Shown here in pieces: positions 46,936 to 53,789 of a DNA stretch of 61,109 nt. The stretch comes from a virus. The stretch covers positions 1 through 61,109 of the IMG/VR virus record IMGVR_UViG_3300009593_000019. One strand, written 5' to 3'. A program made the position numbers and the translations under genes. The notes beneath the pieces were generated by a model. The model worked only from the letters and a program-made list of their open reading frames with translations. It searched no databases and was not told where the DNA came from. Position 1 is the stretch's first letter. The number at the start of each line of letters is the position of its first letter.

Positions 46936-47235
46936 ATGATTAATGGATTGTGGTTAGTTGATAGAATTGAATACCTAATAGGGAGAGGGCGACTCTTGTT
47001 CTCTATGTGTTTGCGATTGTTAACTTGGGCCGGTATAACGGTAATGGTTGCGTATGGTTTAGCGTTTCTTTATGTTGTGATAATCGGGACTTATACTGAA
47101 AGAAGCGAATTTAATAAGATTGTTGGTTCTTCTATGTTAGATGAATTTTACTATTTTATATTACCAGCATTATTAATAACTAGTCGTAAATATATAAATA
47201 GTTTTATTCGTTCAACCATTTTTGGTCGGAAGTAA
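46936..47235 (+). CDS. Small multi-spanning membrane protein
   Basis: A 99-residue protein with two to three membrane segments (LTWAGITVMVAYGLAFLYVVII and YYFILPALLITS). It is adjacent to the previous membrane gene. A late promoter for the next gene lies inside its last codons. Function unknown; a holin is possible by topology. Confidence 0.55.
   Translation: MINGLWLVDRIEYLIGRGRLLFSMCLRLLTWAGITVMVAYGLAFLYVVIIGTYTERSEFNKIVGSSMLDEFYYFILPALLITSRKYINSFIRSTIFGRK
47193..47200 (+). promoter_or_regulatory. T4-type late promoter
   Basis: Exact TATAAATA inside the end of the membrane-protein gene, about 84 bases upstream of the start at 47284, which has a strong AGGAGGG ribosome site. Confidence 0.6.
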
Positions 47236-47283
47236 GGCACTCGCCTGAAGGAACGCACCTAACTTGAAACATAGGAGGGTGTT

Positions 47284-47478
47284 ATGAATAGACATACTTA
47301 TTTACTCTCCACTTATAGAAAGAAGAAACAAATAGAGCGTAAAGAAAAGGCTCTTGCGTCTTCTCGTACAGAAGTGGATATAAATGGTAATGGTACTTCT
47401 GGTTATACACTTAAAGAAGGTGTTAACAAAAACAAAGTACTTGGCCATAGAGTAGTCAAATCAACCGATAATTGGTAA
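47284..47478 (+). CDS. Small basic protein
   Basis: A 64-residue protein behind AGGAGGGTGTT. It is Lys/Arg-rich at the start (TYRKKKQIERKEKALASSR) and Gly/Thr-rich later (DINGNGTSGYTLKEG). Probably highly expressed late given the promoter and ribosome site. Function unknown. Confidence 0.6.
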   Translation: MNRHTYLLSTYRKKKQIERKEKALASSRTEVDINGNGTSGYTLKEGVNKNKVLGHRVVKSTDNW

Positions 47479-47484
47479 TATTTT

Positions 47485-47514
47485 GGGGGAGTTAAATCTC
47501 CCCTAAATACTTTT
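47485..47514 (+). terminator. Hairpin directly before the IscA-like start
   Basis: GGGGAG/CTCCCC (47486-47491 and 47498-47503) with a TTAAAT loop is followed by TAAATACTTTT and then the ATG of the IscA-like gene. It may be a weak terminator of the preceding gene or a translational control element; CCTAAATA at 47502 is also a degenerate late box. Confidence 0.45.
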
Positions 47515-47841
47515 ATGAGTAATTTAATAAACTTAACAGATAACGCAGTATCACATCTACAAACTTTAGCAAAAGAACATAACAAAAAATATGTTCGTTT
47601 AGAAGTTAAAGGTGGTGGTTGTGCTGGGTTTAAATACGACTGGAAGTTTGAAGATGAAGCAGATACTAATGATGAGGTTATCTTACACGATAACTTTACA
47701 TTGTTGGTTGATAAGTCTAGCATATTAATGTTAGCAGGTATGACTATAGAATATCGTAAGGAGATATTTGGGTCATTTTTAGAATTAAAGAATCCCAACG
47801 CAACAAGTAGTTGTGGTTGTGGAGAAAGTTTTGGAGTATAA
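47515..47841 (+). CDS. A-type iron-sulfur carrier (IscA/HesB family)
   Basis: A 108-residue HesB/IscA protein with the three cluster-binding cysteines in place: Cys36 in KGGGCAGFKY and Cys100/Cys102 in SSCGCGESF. It delivers Fe-S clusters to target proteins. Phages of marine bacteria sometimes carry this gene as an auxiliary metabolic gene. A NifU-like gene lies at 49123. There is no ribosome site; a hairpin sits just upstream. Confidence 0.9.
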   Translation: MSNLINLTDNAVSHLQTLAKEHNKKYVRLEVKGGGCAGFKYDWKFEDEADTNDEVILHDNFTLLVDKSSILMLAGMTIEYRKEIFGSFLELKNPNATSSCGCGESFGV

Positions 47842-47842
47842 A

Positions 47843-48100
47843 ATGAATTATGATAGAATAAAACAAGAAGAGTTGTTATATTCAGAATCTTGTGGGTCTT
47901 GTATACCTATAGAAAAAGACCACAAATATCAAAGTGAGTTGTTAAAGAAACAATTACAAATGATATTAGATGATGAAAGAGGCGACAACGATTTAGATAA
48001 AAAGATAAAGATATTAGAAACACAAAATAAGATATTACAAGCGGAAAAGAAGTTTCTTGCCGATACATTAAAAGAACACGGCATATTGACAATGAAGTAA
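47843..48100 (+). CDS. Small coiled-coil protein with CxxC
   Basis: An 85-residue protein starting MNYDRIKQEELLYSESCGSC, with a CGSC pair near residues 17-20, then a coiled coil (KKIKILETQNKILQAEKKFL). It starts one base after the IscA-like stop; the upstream start at 47813 would overlap that gene. The CxxC beside Fe-S genes is suggestive only. Confidence 0.6.
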   Translation: MNYDRIKQEELLYSESCGSCIPIEKDHKYQSELLKKQLQMILDDERGDNDLDKKIKILETQNKILQAEKKFLADTLKEHGILTMK

Positions 48101-48134
48101 TTATGTTGTATAGTAATTATTGGAGTGAATTAAA

Positions 48135-48941
48135 ATGACAAAATTTAGAGAACAAACCGTAATACCTCAAATAGTACATCCGAAGATAAACGGAGAAGTA
48201 TTATATCCTTTTGGACCACCTGTCTATCGTACAGAATTAGATACAAAGATTGTTGATATGCTGATAGCAGAAGGTCAACGAACAAGAGAACAAAAAGATT
48301 TAGACCATAGATTAAAACTAGCAGGTAATATGAAGTCTGGTACTTCTGTTCTATTTCCTGCAGGTCCTGATAAAGATGTTAGAAACAGAGCAGACCAAGC
48401 AATCGTTCAAAAAGTATTTGAGTTTTTTGAAATACTACAATCACAATATGGTAAAGATTGGCCTAATATAGAAAAGATGATGTTAGGTAATAGTGGTGGT
48501 ATGGGTGCATTAAGATTACAACAATTATGGATTAACTTTCAACAAGCAGGTGATTATAATCCTTTACACGACCACGGTGGTCTTTTTAGTTTTGTTATAT
48601 TTGGTGATATAGATGAAAAGATATTTACAGAAGATGTACCACCTACAAATACTAATATAGCAGGTAAACTAATATTTCATTATGGTGAACAGATTACAAA
48701 ACTACAATCAAATAGTTTTTCAGTAGAACCATATAAAGGTTTGATGTATGTTTTTCCTGCGGCTTTACAACATACGGTACCACCATACTTTAAAGAGTTT
48801 GAAAGAATTAGTATAAGTGGTAACTATGTACTAGAACAAAATCAACCACAATCAAAACTTAATCCTGTTAAGTTAAATTTAGAAGATGATAAAGTAGCAC
48901 AAATGATGATGAATCCTAATACGGACCAGAATAACATATGA
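48135..48941 (+). CDS. 2-oxoglutarate/Fe(II)-dependent oxygenase
   Basis: A 268-residue protein of the putative 2OG-Fe(II) oxygenase type common in T4-like marine phages. Iron-site candidates are His145/His147 in YNPLHDHGGLFSFVIFG and His213 in FPAALQHTVPPY, with Arg224 in FERISISGNY for 2-oxoglutarate. The substrate is unknown (protein, sugar or nucleotide). It sits between the two Fe-S genes. Confidence 0.8.
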   Translation: MTKFREQTVIPQIVHPKINGEVLYPFGPPVYRTELDTKIVDMLIAEGQRTREQKDLDHRLKLAGNMKSGTSVLFPAGPDKDVRNRADQAIVQKVFEFFEILQSQYGKDWPNIEKMMLGNSGGMGALRLQQLWINFQQAGDYNPLHDHGGLFSFVIFGDIDEKIFTEDVPPTNTNIAGKLIFHYGEQITKLQSNSFSVEPYKGLMYVFPAALQHTVPPYFKEFERISISGNYVLEQNQPQSKLNPVKLNLEDDKVAQMMMNPNTDQNNI

Positions 48942-49126
48942 TAAAAGAATATTTAAAAATTATAGGTTTAGGTATACTTGCAATACTATTTCATTGGAAG
49001 ACAATTGCATTTTATGGATTTATGGCGTTTGCTTTTGTACTAATGATGTTAGAACAAGGTATTGTTGCGGCTCTTTTCGTAATACCTATTCTATACTTCT
49101 TACGACTTATAGGTAAGTTTCTATGA
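48938..49126 (+). CDS. Small hydrophobic membrane protein
   Basis: A 62-residue protein with two membrane segments (IIGLGILAILFHWKTIAFYGF and VLMMLEQGIVAALFVIPILYF). It overlaps both neighbours by 4 bases (ATGA), so the oxygenase, this protein and the NifU-like protein are translationally coupled. Function unknown. Confidence 0.65.
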   Translation: MIKEYLKIIGLGILAILFHWKTIAFYGFMAFAFVLMMLEQGIVAALFVIPILYFLRLIGKFL

Positions 49127-49425
49127 CACCAGAAGAATTACAAGAAACAATTGACAAAATTAAATTCATACTAGACGATAAAGTTGCACCTAGTGTAGCT
49201 GCACACAATGGTAAGATTAACTTTCTTTCTTTTTCACAAGAAGGAGTATTAAAATTACAAATGGCAGGAAGTTGTGCTGGGTGTGCTATGTCTCAACTTA
49301 CTTTAAAACAAGGTGTTGAAAGTATGATGAAACATTATTGTCCAGAAGTCAAGCAAATCATTTCAGAAGATGATACACAAGCTGCTGAACAAGGTTACAC
49401 ACCTTACGCACCTACCTTAAAATAG
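49123..49425 (+). CDS. NifU-like iron-sulfur scaffold protein
   Basis: A 100-residue protein of the NifU C-terminal domain family. The start PEELQETIDKIKFILDDKVA and the CAGC pair (Cys51, Cys54, in MAGSCAGCAMSQLTLKQGVE) bind a bridging Fe-S cluster. It probably works with the A-type carrier at 47515 to supply clusters during infection. Confidence 0.88.
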   Translation: MTPEELQETIDKIKFILDDKVAPSVAAHNGKINFLSFSQEGVLKLQMAGSCAGCAMSQLTLKQGVESMMKHYCPEVKQIISEDDTQAAEQGYTPYAPTLK

Positions 49426-49506
49426 TCCAGGTATACAGACTAAAGTTTCTGATACGATACAGCCAGCAAAACTGACTAAACCATAAATCATCAAAAAAGT
49501 AATCAT
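49417..49506 (-). CDS. 29-residue membrane peptide (minus strand)
   Basis: ATG 49506 overlaps the stop of the upstream minus-strand frame (ATGA). The peptide MITFLMIYGLVSFAGCIVSE then TLVCIPGLF is hydrophobic. Its end overlaps the 3' end of the NifU-like gene on the other strand. Last and least certain gene of the minus-strand early operon. Confidence 0.3.
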   Translation of the reverse strand: MITFLMIYGLVSFAGCIVSETLVCIPGLF

Positions 49507-49694
49507 TTATTGTACCTTTCATAATGGCTCTTATCTACGCAATAAAAGGCTTTGTGTTGTGGATATTCTTTTTTAGCGAGGCGATGAGCAGATAAACAAT
49601 TGGGAAAGTCCCCTAGCATCCGCATATCTTTTGATTCAAAATCAAAATAACCGTAGCCTGATAACCAGACTACGGCAACAAAGGATTGTAATAT
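49503..49694 (-). CDS. 63-residue probably exported protein with AUA start candidate
   Basis: The frame has no ATG, GTG or TTG at its 5' end, yet it fills a gap in the minus-strand operon. CGGAGA lies 6 bases before an ATA (49694). From there it reads a hydrophobic start (LQSFVAVVWLSGYGYFDF) and a globular part with two Cys (FPNCLSAHRLAKKEYPQH, KAFYCVDKSH). A Met at codon 24 is the only ordinary alternative. Its stop is coupled to the next gene. A non-canonical AUA start or a sequencing error upstream are both possible. Confidence 0.5.
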   Translation of the reverse strand: MLQSFVAVVWLSGYGYFDFESKDMRMLGDFPNCLSAHRLAKKEYPQHKAFYCVDKSHYERYNK

Positions 49695-49718
49695 GAATAT
49701 TCTCCGTTAAGATTATTA

Positions 49719-49997
49719 TTATGAAGCTAACTTCATTAAAGAATAAGGCACGGTCCATTTACCACGACCTTCTTCCATAACTACAGCTTTCTTCGGGTTA
49801 CATTTAACAATAACTCCGTGATGTTGTTTACCACGAGGTCTGCCAAATATCACTTTTGCTCCGACAGCAAACTTGTTAATGTCTTCGGCTTTTGCTTTTG
49901 CAATACAAGCCTCAACAATATATAAGTGTTCTTTATGACTAGGTTCTCTAATCCATTCTAACACTTTATTTAAATCATTAAATTTCACTTCTGACAT
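49719..49997 (-). CDS. KOW/SH3-like small protein
   Basis: A 92-residue protein behind AAGGAGTATATT. The C-terminal half, FAVGAKVIFGRPRGKQHHGV then CNPKKAVVMEEGRGKWTVPY, is a small SH3-like barrel found in phage and bacterial proteins and often linked to nucleic acids or ribosomes. The N-terminal helical part (LNKVLEWIREPSHKEHLYIV) looks separate. Early expressed; function unknown. Confidence 0.65.
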   Translation of the reverse strand: MSEVKFNDLNKVLEWIREPSHKEHLYIVEACIAKAKAEDINKFAVGAKVIFGRPRGKQHHGVIVKCNPKKAVVMEEGRGKWTVPYSLMKLAS

Positions 49998-50009
49998 AAT
50001 ATACTCCTT

Positions 50010-50372
50010 CTATTTAAGATATAAAGGTCCAGTCCACTGGATTGGATAGTTTCCAGTAAGAACATTTCCTCTAGGTGAATTTAAGGCAGGTGCATTGTAA
50101 CCAGCGGCTTTCAATATATCACCTTTCTTAAAATGTTTAAAGTCTTCTTTTGCGATAAAACAAAAAACTCCAGTATCTTGTACAATCTTAATGTACTTCT
50201 TACCTTCTTTGATTTTTGTTTTACTATCCCAATTATCAACTTGTTCTTTTGAATAACCTGATAATTCTTTGCCACCCATAGTTGACCATTTAAAATAGTC
50301 TTCTTTGGCACCAGCCATCAAGTTTTTTATTCCATCATTTAAGTTATCAGCAGATTTATCAACTTTTATCAT
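50010..50372 (-). CDS. Early protein of unknown function (minus strand)
   Basis: A 120-residue basic protein starting MIKVDKSADNLNDGIKNLMA, with GAGGA at good spacing before the ATG at 50372. It contains YKEQVDNWDSK-like helices and a probable small beta domain (KKYIKIVQDTGVFCFIAKED). A longer frame to 50387 overlaps the upstream gene. No family recognised. Confidence 0.6.
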   Translation of the reverse strand: MIKVDKSADNLNDGIKNLMAGAKEDYFKWSTMGGKELSGYSKEQVDNWDSKTKIKEGKKYIKIVQDTGVFCFIAKEDFKHFKKGDILKAAGYNAPALNSPRGNVLTGNYPIQWTGPLYLK

Positions 50373-50373
50373 A

Positions 50374-50553
50374 TTATTGGTCCTCATTTTTAAGTGTTAA
50401 GATAGTTCCAACAACTGAACCTATCATTATTGCAAGCATTATAAAAAACATTGTCCAGTTTTCTTGTCCTAAACAATGACCTCCACAATCTTCAATTGAA
50501 CCAACTGCCAAAATGGCAGAAAGTATAGCAGTAATACTAAAAAAAGTATTCAT
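50374..50553 (-). CDS. Small two-helix membrane protein (minus strand)
   Basis: A 59-residue protein, MNTFFSITAILSAILAVGSI, then CGGHCLGQENW between the helices and FFIMLAIMIGSVVGTILTL. GAAAGGAC precedes the ATG at 50553. A longer frame to 50601 would start before the predicted transcription start. First gene after the minus-strand early promoter. Confidence 0.6.
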   Translation of the reverse strand: MNTFFSITAILSAILAVGSIEDCGGHCLGQENWTMFFIMLAIMIGSVVGTILTLKNEDQ

Positions 50554-50591
50554 AGTGTTTTGTCCTTTCGTTTTATTCATAATATACATAC

Positions 50592-50620
50592 ATATTACCA
50601 TAGTTTAATAACATTGTCAA
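50592..50620 (-). promoter_or_regulatory. Early promoter, minus strand
   Basis: On the minus strand: GGCATTTTTTGC-TTGACA (box at 50620-50615), a 17-base spacer and TAATAT (50597-50592). The 18 bases ending in TTGACA are identical to those of the plus-strand promoter at 24403. Confidence 0.82.
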
Positions 50621-50637
50621 GCAAAAAATGCCCTAAA

Positions 50638-50829
50638 ATGAAAAAAAATCAACAAAAAATACTAGTGTTCTTGTTTTGTTCTCTATTTTTCTTAAATAGT
50701 TGTGGAATTCATTGGAAAAAATGTAAATTTACACCCGATTACGGACGAATCAGCGAATCAATTTACAAATCGGTAGAAAAAGACAAATTTATTGCGTTTA
50801 GAACGGGACAAATTTCGTGTCCTTTTTAA
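50638..50829 (+). CDS. Small lipoprotein
   Basis: A 63-residue protein with a classic lipoprotein signal (MKKNQQKILVFLFCSLFFLN followed by SCG; Cys22). The mature part is basic with two further cysteines. No strong ribosome site; the ATG lies in the upstream A-rich flank of the divergent early promoter. An upstream frame to 50560 covers that promoter and is rejected. Confidence 0.5.
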   Translation: MKKNQQKILVFLFCSLFFLNSCGIHWKKCKFTPDYGRISESIYKSVEKDKFIAFRTGQISCPF

Positions 50830-50862
50830 TTTTCAACTAAATATACTTAACAAAAGGATTTT

Positions 50863-51012
50863 ATGGCGTTACCAAAGTTTGGTGTGAGTTTGTATTCCCC
50901 AGGTAAGGGAAAAAAGACTTCACAAGGGGTCAGAAAAAGGATGATAAAAAAATCATCTATGAATAAGAGTAAAAAACGAAGTTGGAAAGCATATAAAGGA
51001 CAAGGAAAATAG
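50863..51012 (+). CDS. 49-residue very basic protein
   Basis: ATG behind AAAAGGA. The peptide MALPKFGVSLYSPGKGKKTS then QGVRKRMIKKSSMNKSKKRS is strongly basic, suggesting nucleic-acid binding or a virion-internal role. Its stop overlaps the GTG of the next gene (TAGTG), which starts the tail-spike operon. Confidence 0.65.
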   Translation: MALPKFGVSLYSPGKGKKTSQGVRKRMIKKSSMNKSKKRSWKAYKGQGK

Positions 51013-51221
51013 TGGAAGGCAAATTTGTTATCAAAATTGGCAATCAACTACACACTTATACTCAATATGATGAAATTCCTAATGAGATAGGTGCGGTCAT
51101 TTCGTTTGAGCCTAAATATCCTGAAGAACCACATACAGAAGAAGAACATAATTTAATAGAAACCTTTAACGACAAATTAAAACAATTAATGGAGAGAGAA
51201 TGCCTGCGGTTACGAGGATAG
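51012..51221 (+). CDS. Small acidic protein before the PAAR gene
   Basis: A 69-residue protein starting at GTG, VEGKFVIKIGNQLHTYTQYD, with an acidic helical second half. It overlaps the preceding basic gene by one base and the PAAR gene by 22 bases. Coupling suggests a role with the spike tip; no family recognised. Confidence 0.6.
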   Translation: MEGKFVIKIGNQLHTYTQYDEIPNEIGAVISFEPKYPEEPHTEEEHNLIETFNDKLKQLMERECLRLRG

Positions 51222-51487
51222 GAGATAAAGATGTTACCCATTGTAGTACACCTGCAAGAGCAGTAGGTTCTCCAGATGTATTTTGCAATGGTATAGCTGT
51301 TAGTAGACAAGGCGATAATAACACGGTACACTTATTACCTGGTTTACCTTGCCCAGCACACGCTGCCCCTATTGCAACTGGTAGTACTACGGTCTTTATA
51401 AATGGCAAAGGTTGTGGTCGTGTAGGTGACGCAATATCGGGTTGTACAAGTGTTGCTCAAGGTTCTCCTAATGTCTTTGCCGGTTAG
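51200..51487 (+). CDS. PAAR-repeat spike-tip protein (gp5.4-like)
   Basis: A 95-residue PAAR protein. It starts PAVTRIGDKDVTHCSTPARA, with later GSPDVFCNGIAVSRQGD, CPAHAAPIATGSTTVFINGK and RVGDAISGCTSVAQGSPNVF. PAAR proteins form the sharp tip of T4 (gp5.4) and type VI spikes, binding one metal ion through His/Cys; His13, Cys14, His44 and other Cys/His are candidates. It would cap the gp5-like spike. A late promoter follows directly. Confidence 0.88.
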   Translation: MPAVTRIGDKDVTHCSTPARAVGSPDVFCNGIAVSRQGDNNTVHLLPGLPCPAHAAPIATGSTTVFINGKGCGRVGDAISGCTSVAQGSPNVFAG

Positions 51488-51489
51488 TG

Positions 51490-51497
51490 TATAAATA
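51490..51497 (+). promoter_or_regulatory. T4-type late promoter adjacent to start codon
   Basis: Exact TATAAATA; the ATG of gp25 begins 9 bases after the box, and the intervening TTAGTGTT resembles the TATGTGTT at 34686. A near-leaderless gp25 mRNA is predicted. Confidence 0.75.
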
Positions 51498-51505
51498 TTA
51501 GTGTT

Positions 51506-51931
51506 ATGGCATTCTACGATTCAAAAGCAAGCACTAGTAAAAAAAGAGTAAATAGGATTTATTCTGATTTAGACCTAGATTTCACAAGAAATCCGGTTAC
51601 AGGAGATGTGGTTAAACTTATTGATGTAGACGCTGTTAAAAGAAGTGTAAAGAATTTAATACAAACAAATCATTATGAGAGACCTTTTCATCCTGAAATA
51701 GGAAGTGATGTAAGAGCATTGTTATTTGAAAATATGACGCCGTTAACTGCTCTTAATTTAGAAAGAAAAGTTGCTGAGGTTTTAATTAACTTTGAACCTA
51801 GAGCAAGTATTGAAAGTATCGTTGCAAGTCCTGATATAGACGCAAATAGATACCACTTACAAATTAGTTTCTATGTTGTAGGTATTCAATCACCAATCGT
51901 AGTAGAAACATTTTTACAAAGGTTAAGATAG
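51506..51931 (+). CDS. gp25: Baseplate wedge subunit gp25
   Basis: A 141-residue gp25/VI-type TssE-like protein; T4 gp25 has 132. VKRSVKNLIQTNHYERPFHPEIGSDVRALLFE, spread over residues 45-76, and the EPR motif in INFEPRASIES are the family signatures. gp25 sits at the inner baseplate and starts sheath assembly. The gene directly abuts gp6. Confidence 0.93.
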   Translation: MAFYDSKASTSKKRVNRIYSDLDLDFTRNPVTGDVVKLIDVDAVKRSVKNLIQTNHYERPFHPEIGSDVRALLFENMTPLTALNLERKVAEVLINFEPRASIESIVASPDIDANRYHLQISFYVVGIQSPIVVETFLQRLR

Positions 51932-53785
51932 ATGGCAAGTACAAAACTAGATATTACAGAACTGGATTTTGACCAGATAAAACAAAATTTAAAAGTATTC
52001 TTACAAGGACAACCTGAATTTTCAGACTACAACTTTGAAGGTAGTGGTTTCGCTGTTCTATTAGACTTACTTGCTTACAATACACACTATCTAGGTTTCA
52101 ATGCTAATATGTTAGCAAACGAAATGTATTTGGATTCTGCTGATGTTAGAGCAAATGTAGTTTCACTTGCTAAGATGTTAGGTTATACACCTGCAAGTGC
52201 AAAAGCACCTGTAGCAAATATTGATGTTGTTGTCAATGACGCAACAGGAACAACTTTAACAATGAATAAAGGTACGGTGTTTACTTCTTCTATAGACGGA
52301 ACAACTTATAACTTTATCACTAATACAGATACAACAACTTCACCTGTTGATGGTGTATTTAAATTTTCTAGTATACCTGTTTACGAAGGTACACCAGTAA
52401 CCTTTAGATATACGGTTGACACACAAGACCCAGACCAAAAATATATAATACCTAGTGTAAACGCTGATACAACTACACTACAAATAAAAGTACAAAAGAG
52501 TTTAAATGACCAAACTTCTGAAACATATACAGGTGTTTCTGGATTATTAAAATTAAATAACGAAAGTCAAATATACTTCTTATCAGAAACAGATACAGGT
52601 AAATTTAAAGTTAAGTTTGGTGATGGTATTATCGGTAAGAAATTAGAACACGGTAATATCATAATTATGGATTATATCGTAACCAATAGGTCAGAAGCGA
52701 ATGGTGCTAAACTATTTAATCCTGCTGGTAATATTGGTTCGTTTTCAAATATCACGGTTACTACCGTATCAGAAGCACAAGGTGGTTCAGCACCTGAAAC
52801 AAAAGAGAGTATTCGTTTCAATGCGCCACTTCAATATACTGCACAAGATAGAGCGGTAACAACTTCTGATTATGAAACAAAAGTAATATCAATTTATCCT
52901 AACACACAATCAGTTAGTGCTTGGGGAGGTGAAGATGACGTAACACCAGTTTACGGTGTTGTAAAAATCGCAATCAAACCTACTTCAGGTTCTACACTAA
53001 CAACACAAACAAAAGCAGATATAGTTTCACAATTAAAAGAATATAATGTTGCTTCGGTAACACCTCAAATTGTGGATCCTGAAATAACAAGTATTGTTTT
53101 AAATTCAACTGCAAAGTATAATGAAAGAGCAACTACTAAAGACGCTGAAACAATTAAAGCAGATATTATTAGTACACTAGGTAGATACAATGTATCAACT
53201 TTACAAAAATTTGATAGTATGTTTAGACATTCTAAAGTTATCAAAGAGATTGATGAAACAGACGGAAGTATACTATCTAACATCACAACATTAAAAATTA
53301 GAAAATCATTTGCCCCTACATTAAATTCATCTTTGAAGTATAACATTTACTTTAGAAATGCAATTTACAATCCACATACTGGACATAATTCAGCAATGGG
53401 TGGTGTGGTTACATCTACAGGTTTCAAAGTAGCAGGTTCTACTTTTGAACAATTTTTAGATGATGATGGTAATGGAAATATAAGAGCATACTATCTATCA
53501 GGTGCAACTAGAGTTTATACTAACTCAACACAAGGTACGATTGATTATACAACTGGTGCAATTACAATTAATTCATTACAGATTACAGAAATTTCAAATA
53601 TAAGAGGGAGTGCTTCAACGGTGATAGAAGTAACCGTGCAACCTGCTTCAAACGATATTGTTCCTGTTAGAGACCAGATTTTAGAGTTAGATATTACTAA
53701 CTCAACGATTAAGGTTGAGAAGGATTCCTTTGTCGGAGGAAGCTCGGATGCTGGTGTCGGTTATACTACCACTTCTGCATATTAA
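51932..53785 (+). CDS. gp6: Baseplate wedge subunit gp6
   Basis: A 617-residue gp6/baseplate J-like protein; T4 gp6 has 660. The N-terminal LDITELDFDQIKQNLKVFLQ, FAVLLDLLAYNTHYLGFNAN and MYLDSADVRANVVSLAKMLGY blocks are diagnostic. The gp6 dimer forms the ring around the hub. Its C-terminal third is beta-rich and more variable. It abuts gp25 and precedes the next structural gene by 4 bases. Confidence 0.92.
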   Translation: MASTKLDITELDFDQIKQNLKVFLQGQPEFSDYNFEGSGFAVLLDLLAYNTHYLGFNANMLANEMYLDSADVRANVVSLAKMLGYTPASAKAPVANIDVVVNDATGTTLTMNKGTVFTSSIDGTTYNFITNTDTTTSPVDGVFKFSSIPVYEGTPVTFRYTVDTQDPDQKYIIPSVNADTTTLQIKVQKSLNDQTSETYTGVSGLLKLNNESQIYFLSETDTGKFKVKFGDGIIGKKLEHGNIIIMDYIVTNRSEANGAKLFNPAGNIGSFSNITVTTVSEAQGGSAPETKESIRFNAPLQYTAQDRAVTTSDYETKVISIYPNTQSVSAWGGEDDVTPVYGVVKIAIKPTSGSTLTTQTKADIVSQLKEYNVASVTPQIVDPEITSIVLNSTAKYNERATTKDAETIKADIISTLGRYNVSTLQKFDSMFRHSKVIKEIDETDGSILSNITTLKIRKSFAPTLNSSLKYNIYFRNAIYNPHTGHNSAMGGVVTSTGFKVAGSTFEQFLDDDGNGNIRAYYLSGATRVYTNSTQGTIDYTTGAITINSLQITEISNIRGSASTVIEVTVQPASNDIVPVRDQILELDITNSTIKVEKDSFVGGSSDAGVGYTTTSAY

Positions 53786-53789
53786 TTAG

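Noticed and set aside
49527-49595. 22-codon plus-strand frame MALIYAIKGFVLW
   Set aside because: Lies opposite the better supported minus-strand frame and has no late promoter.
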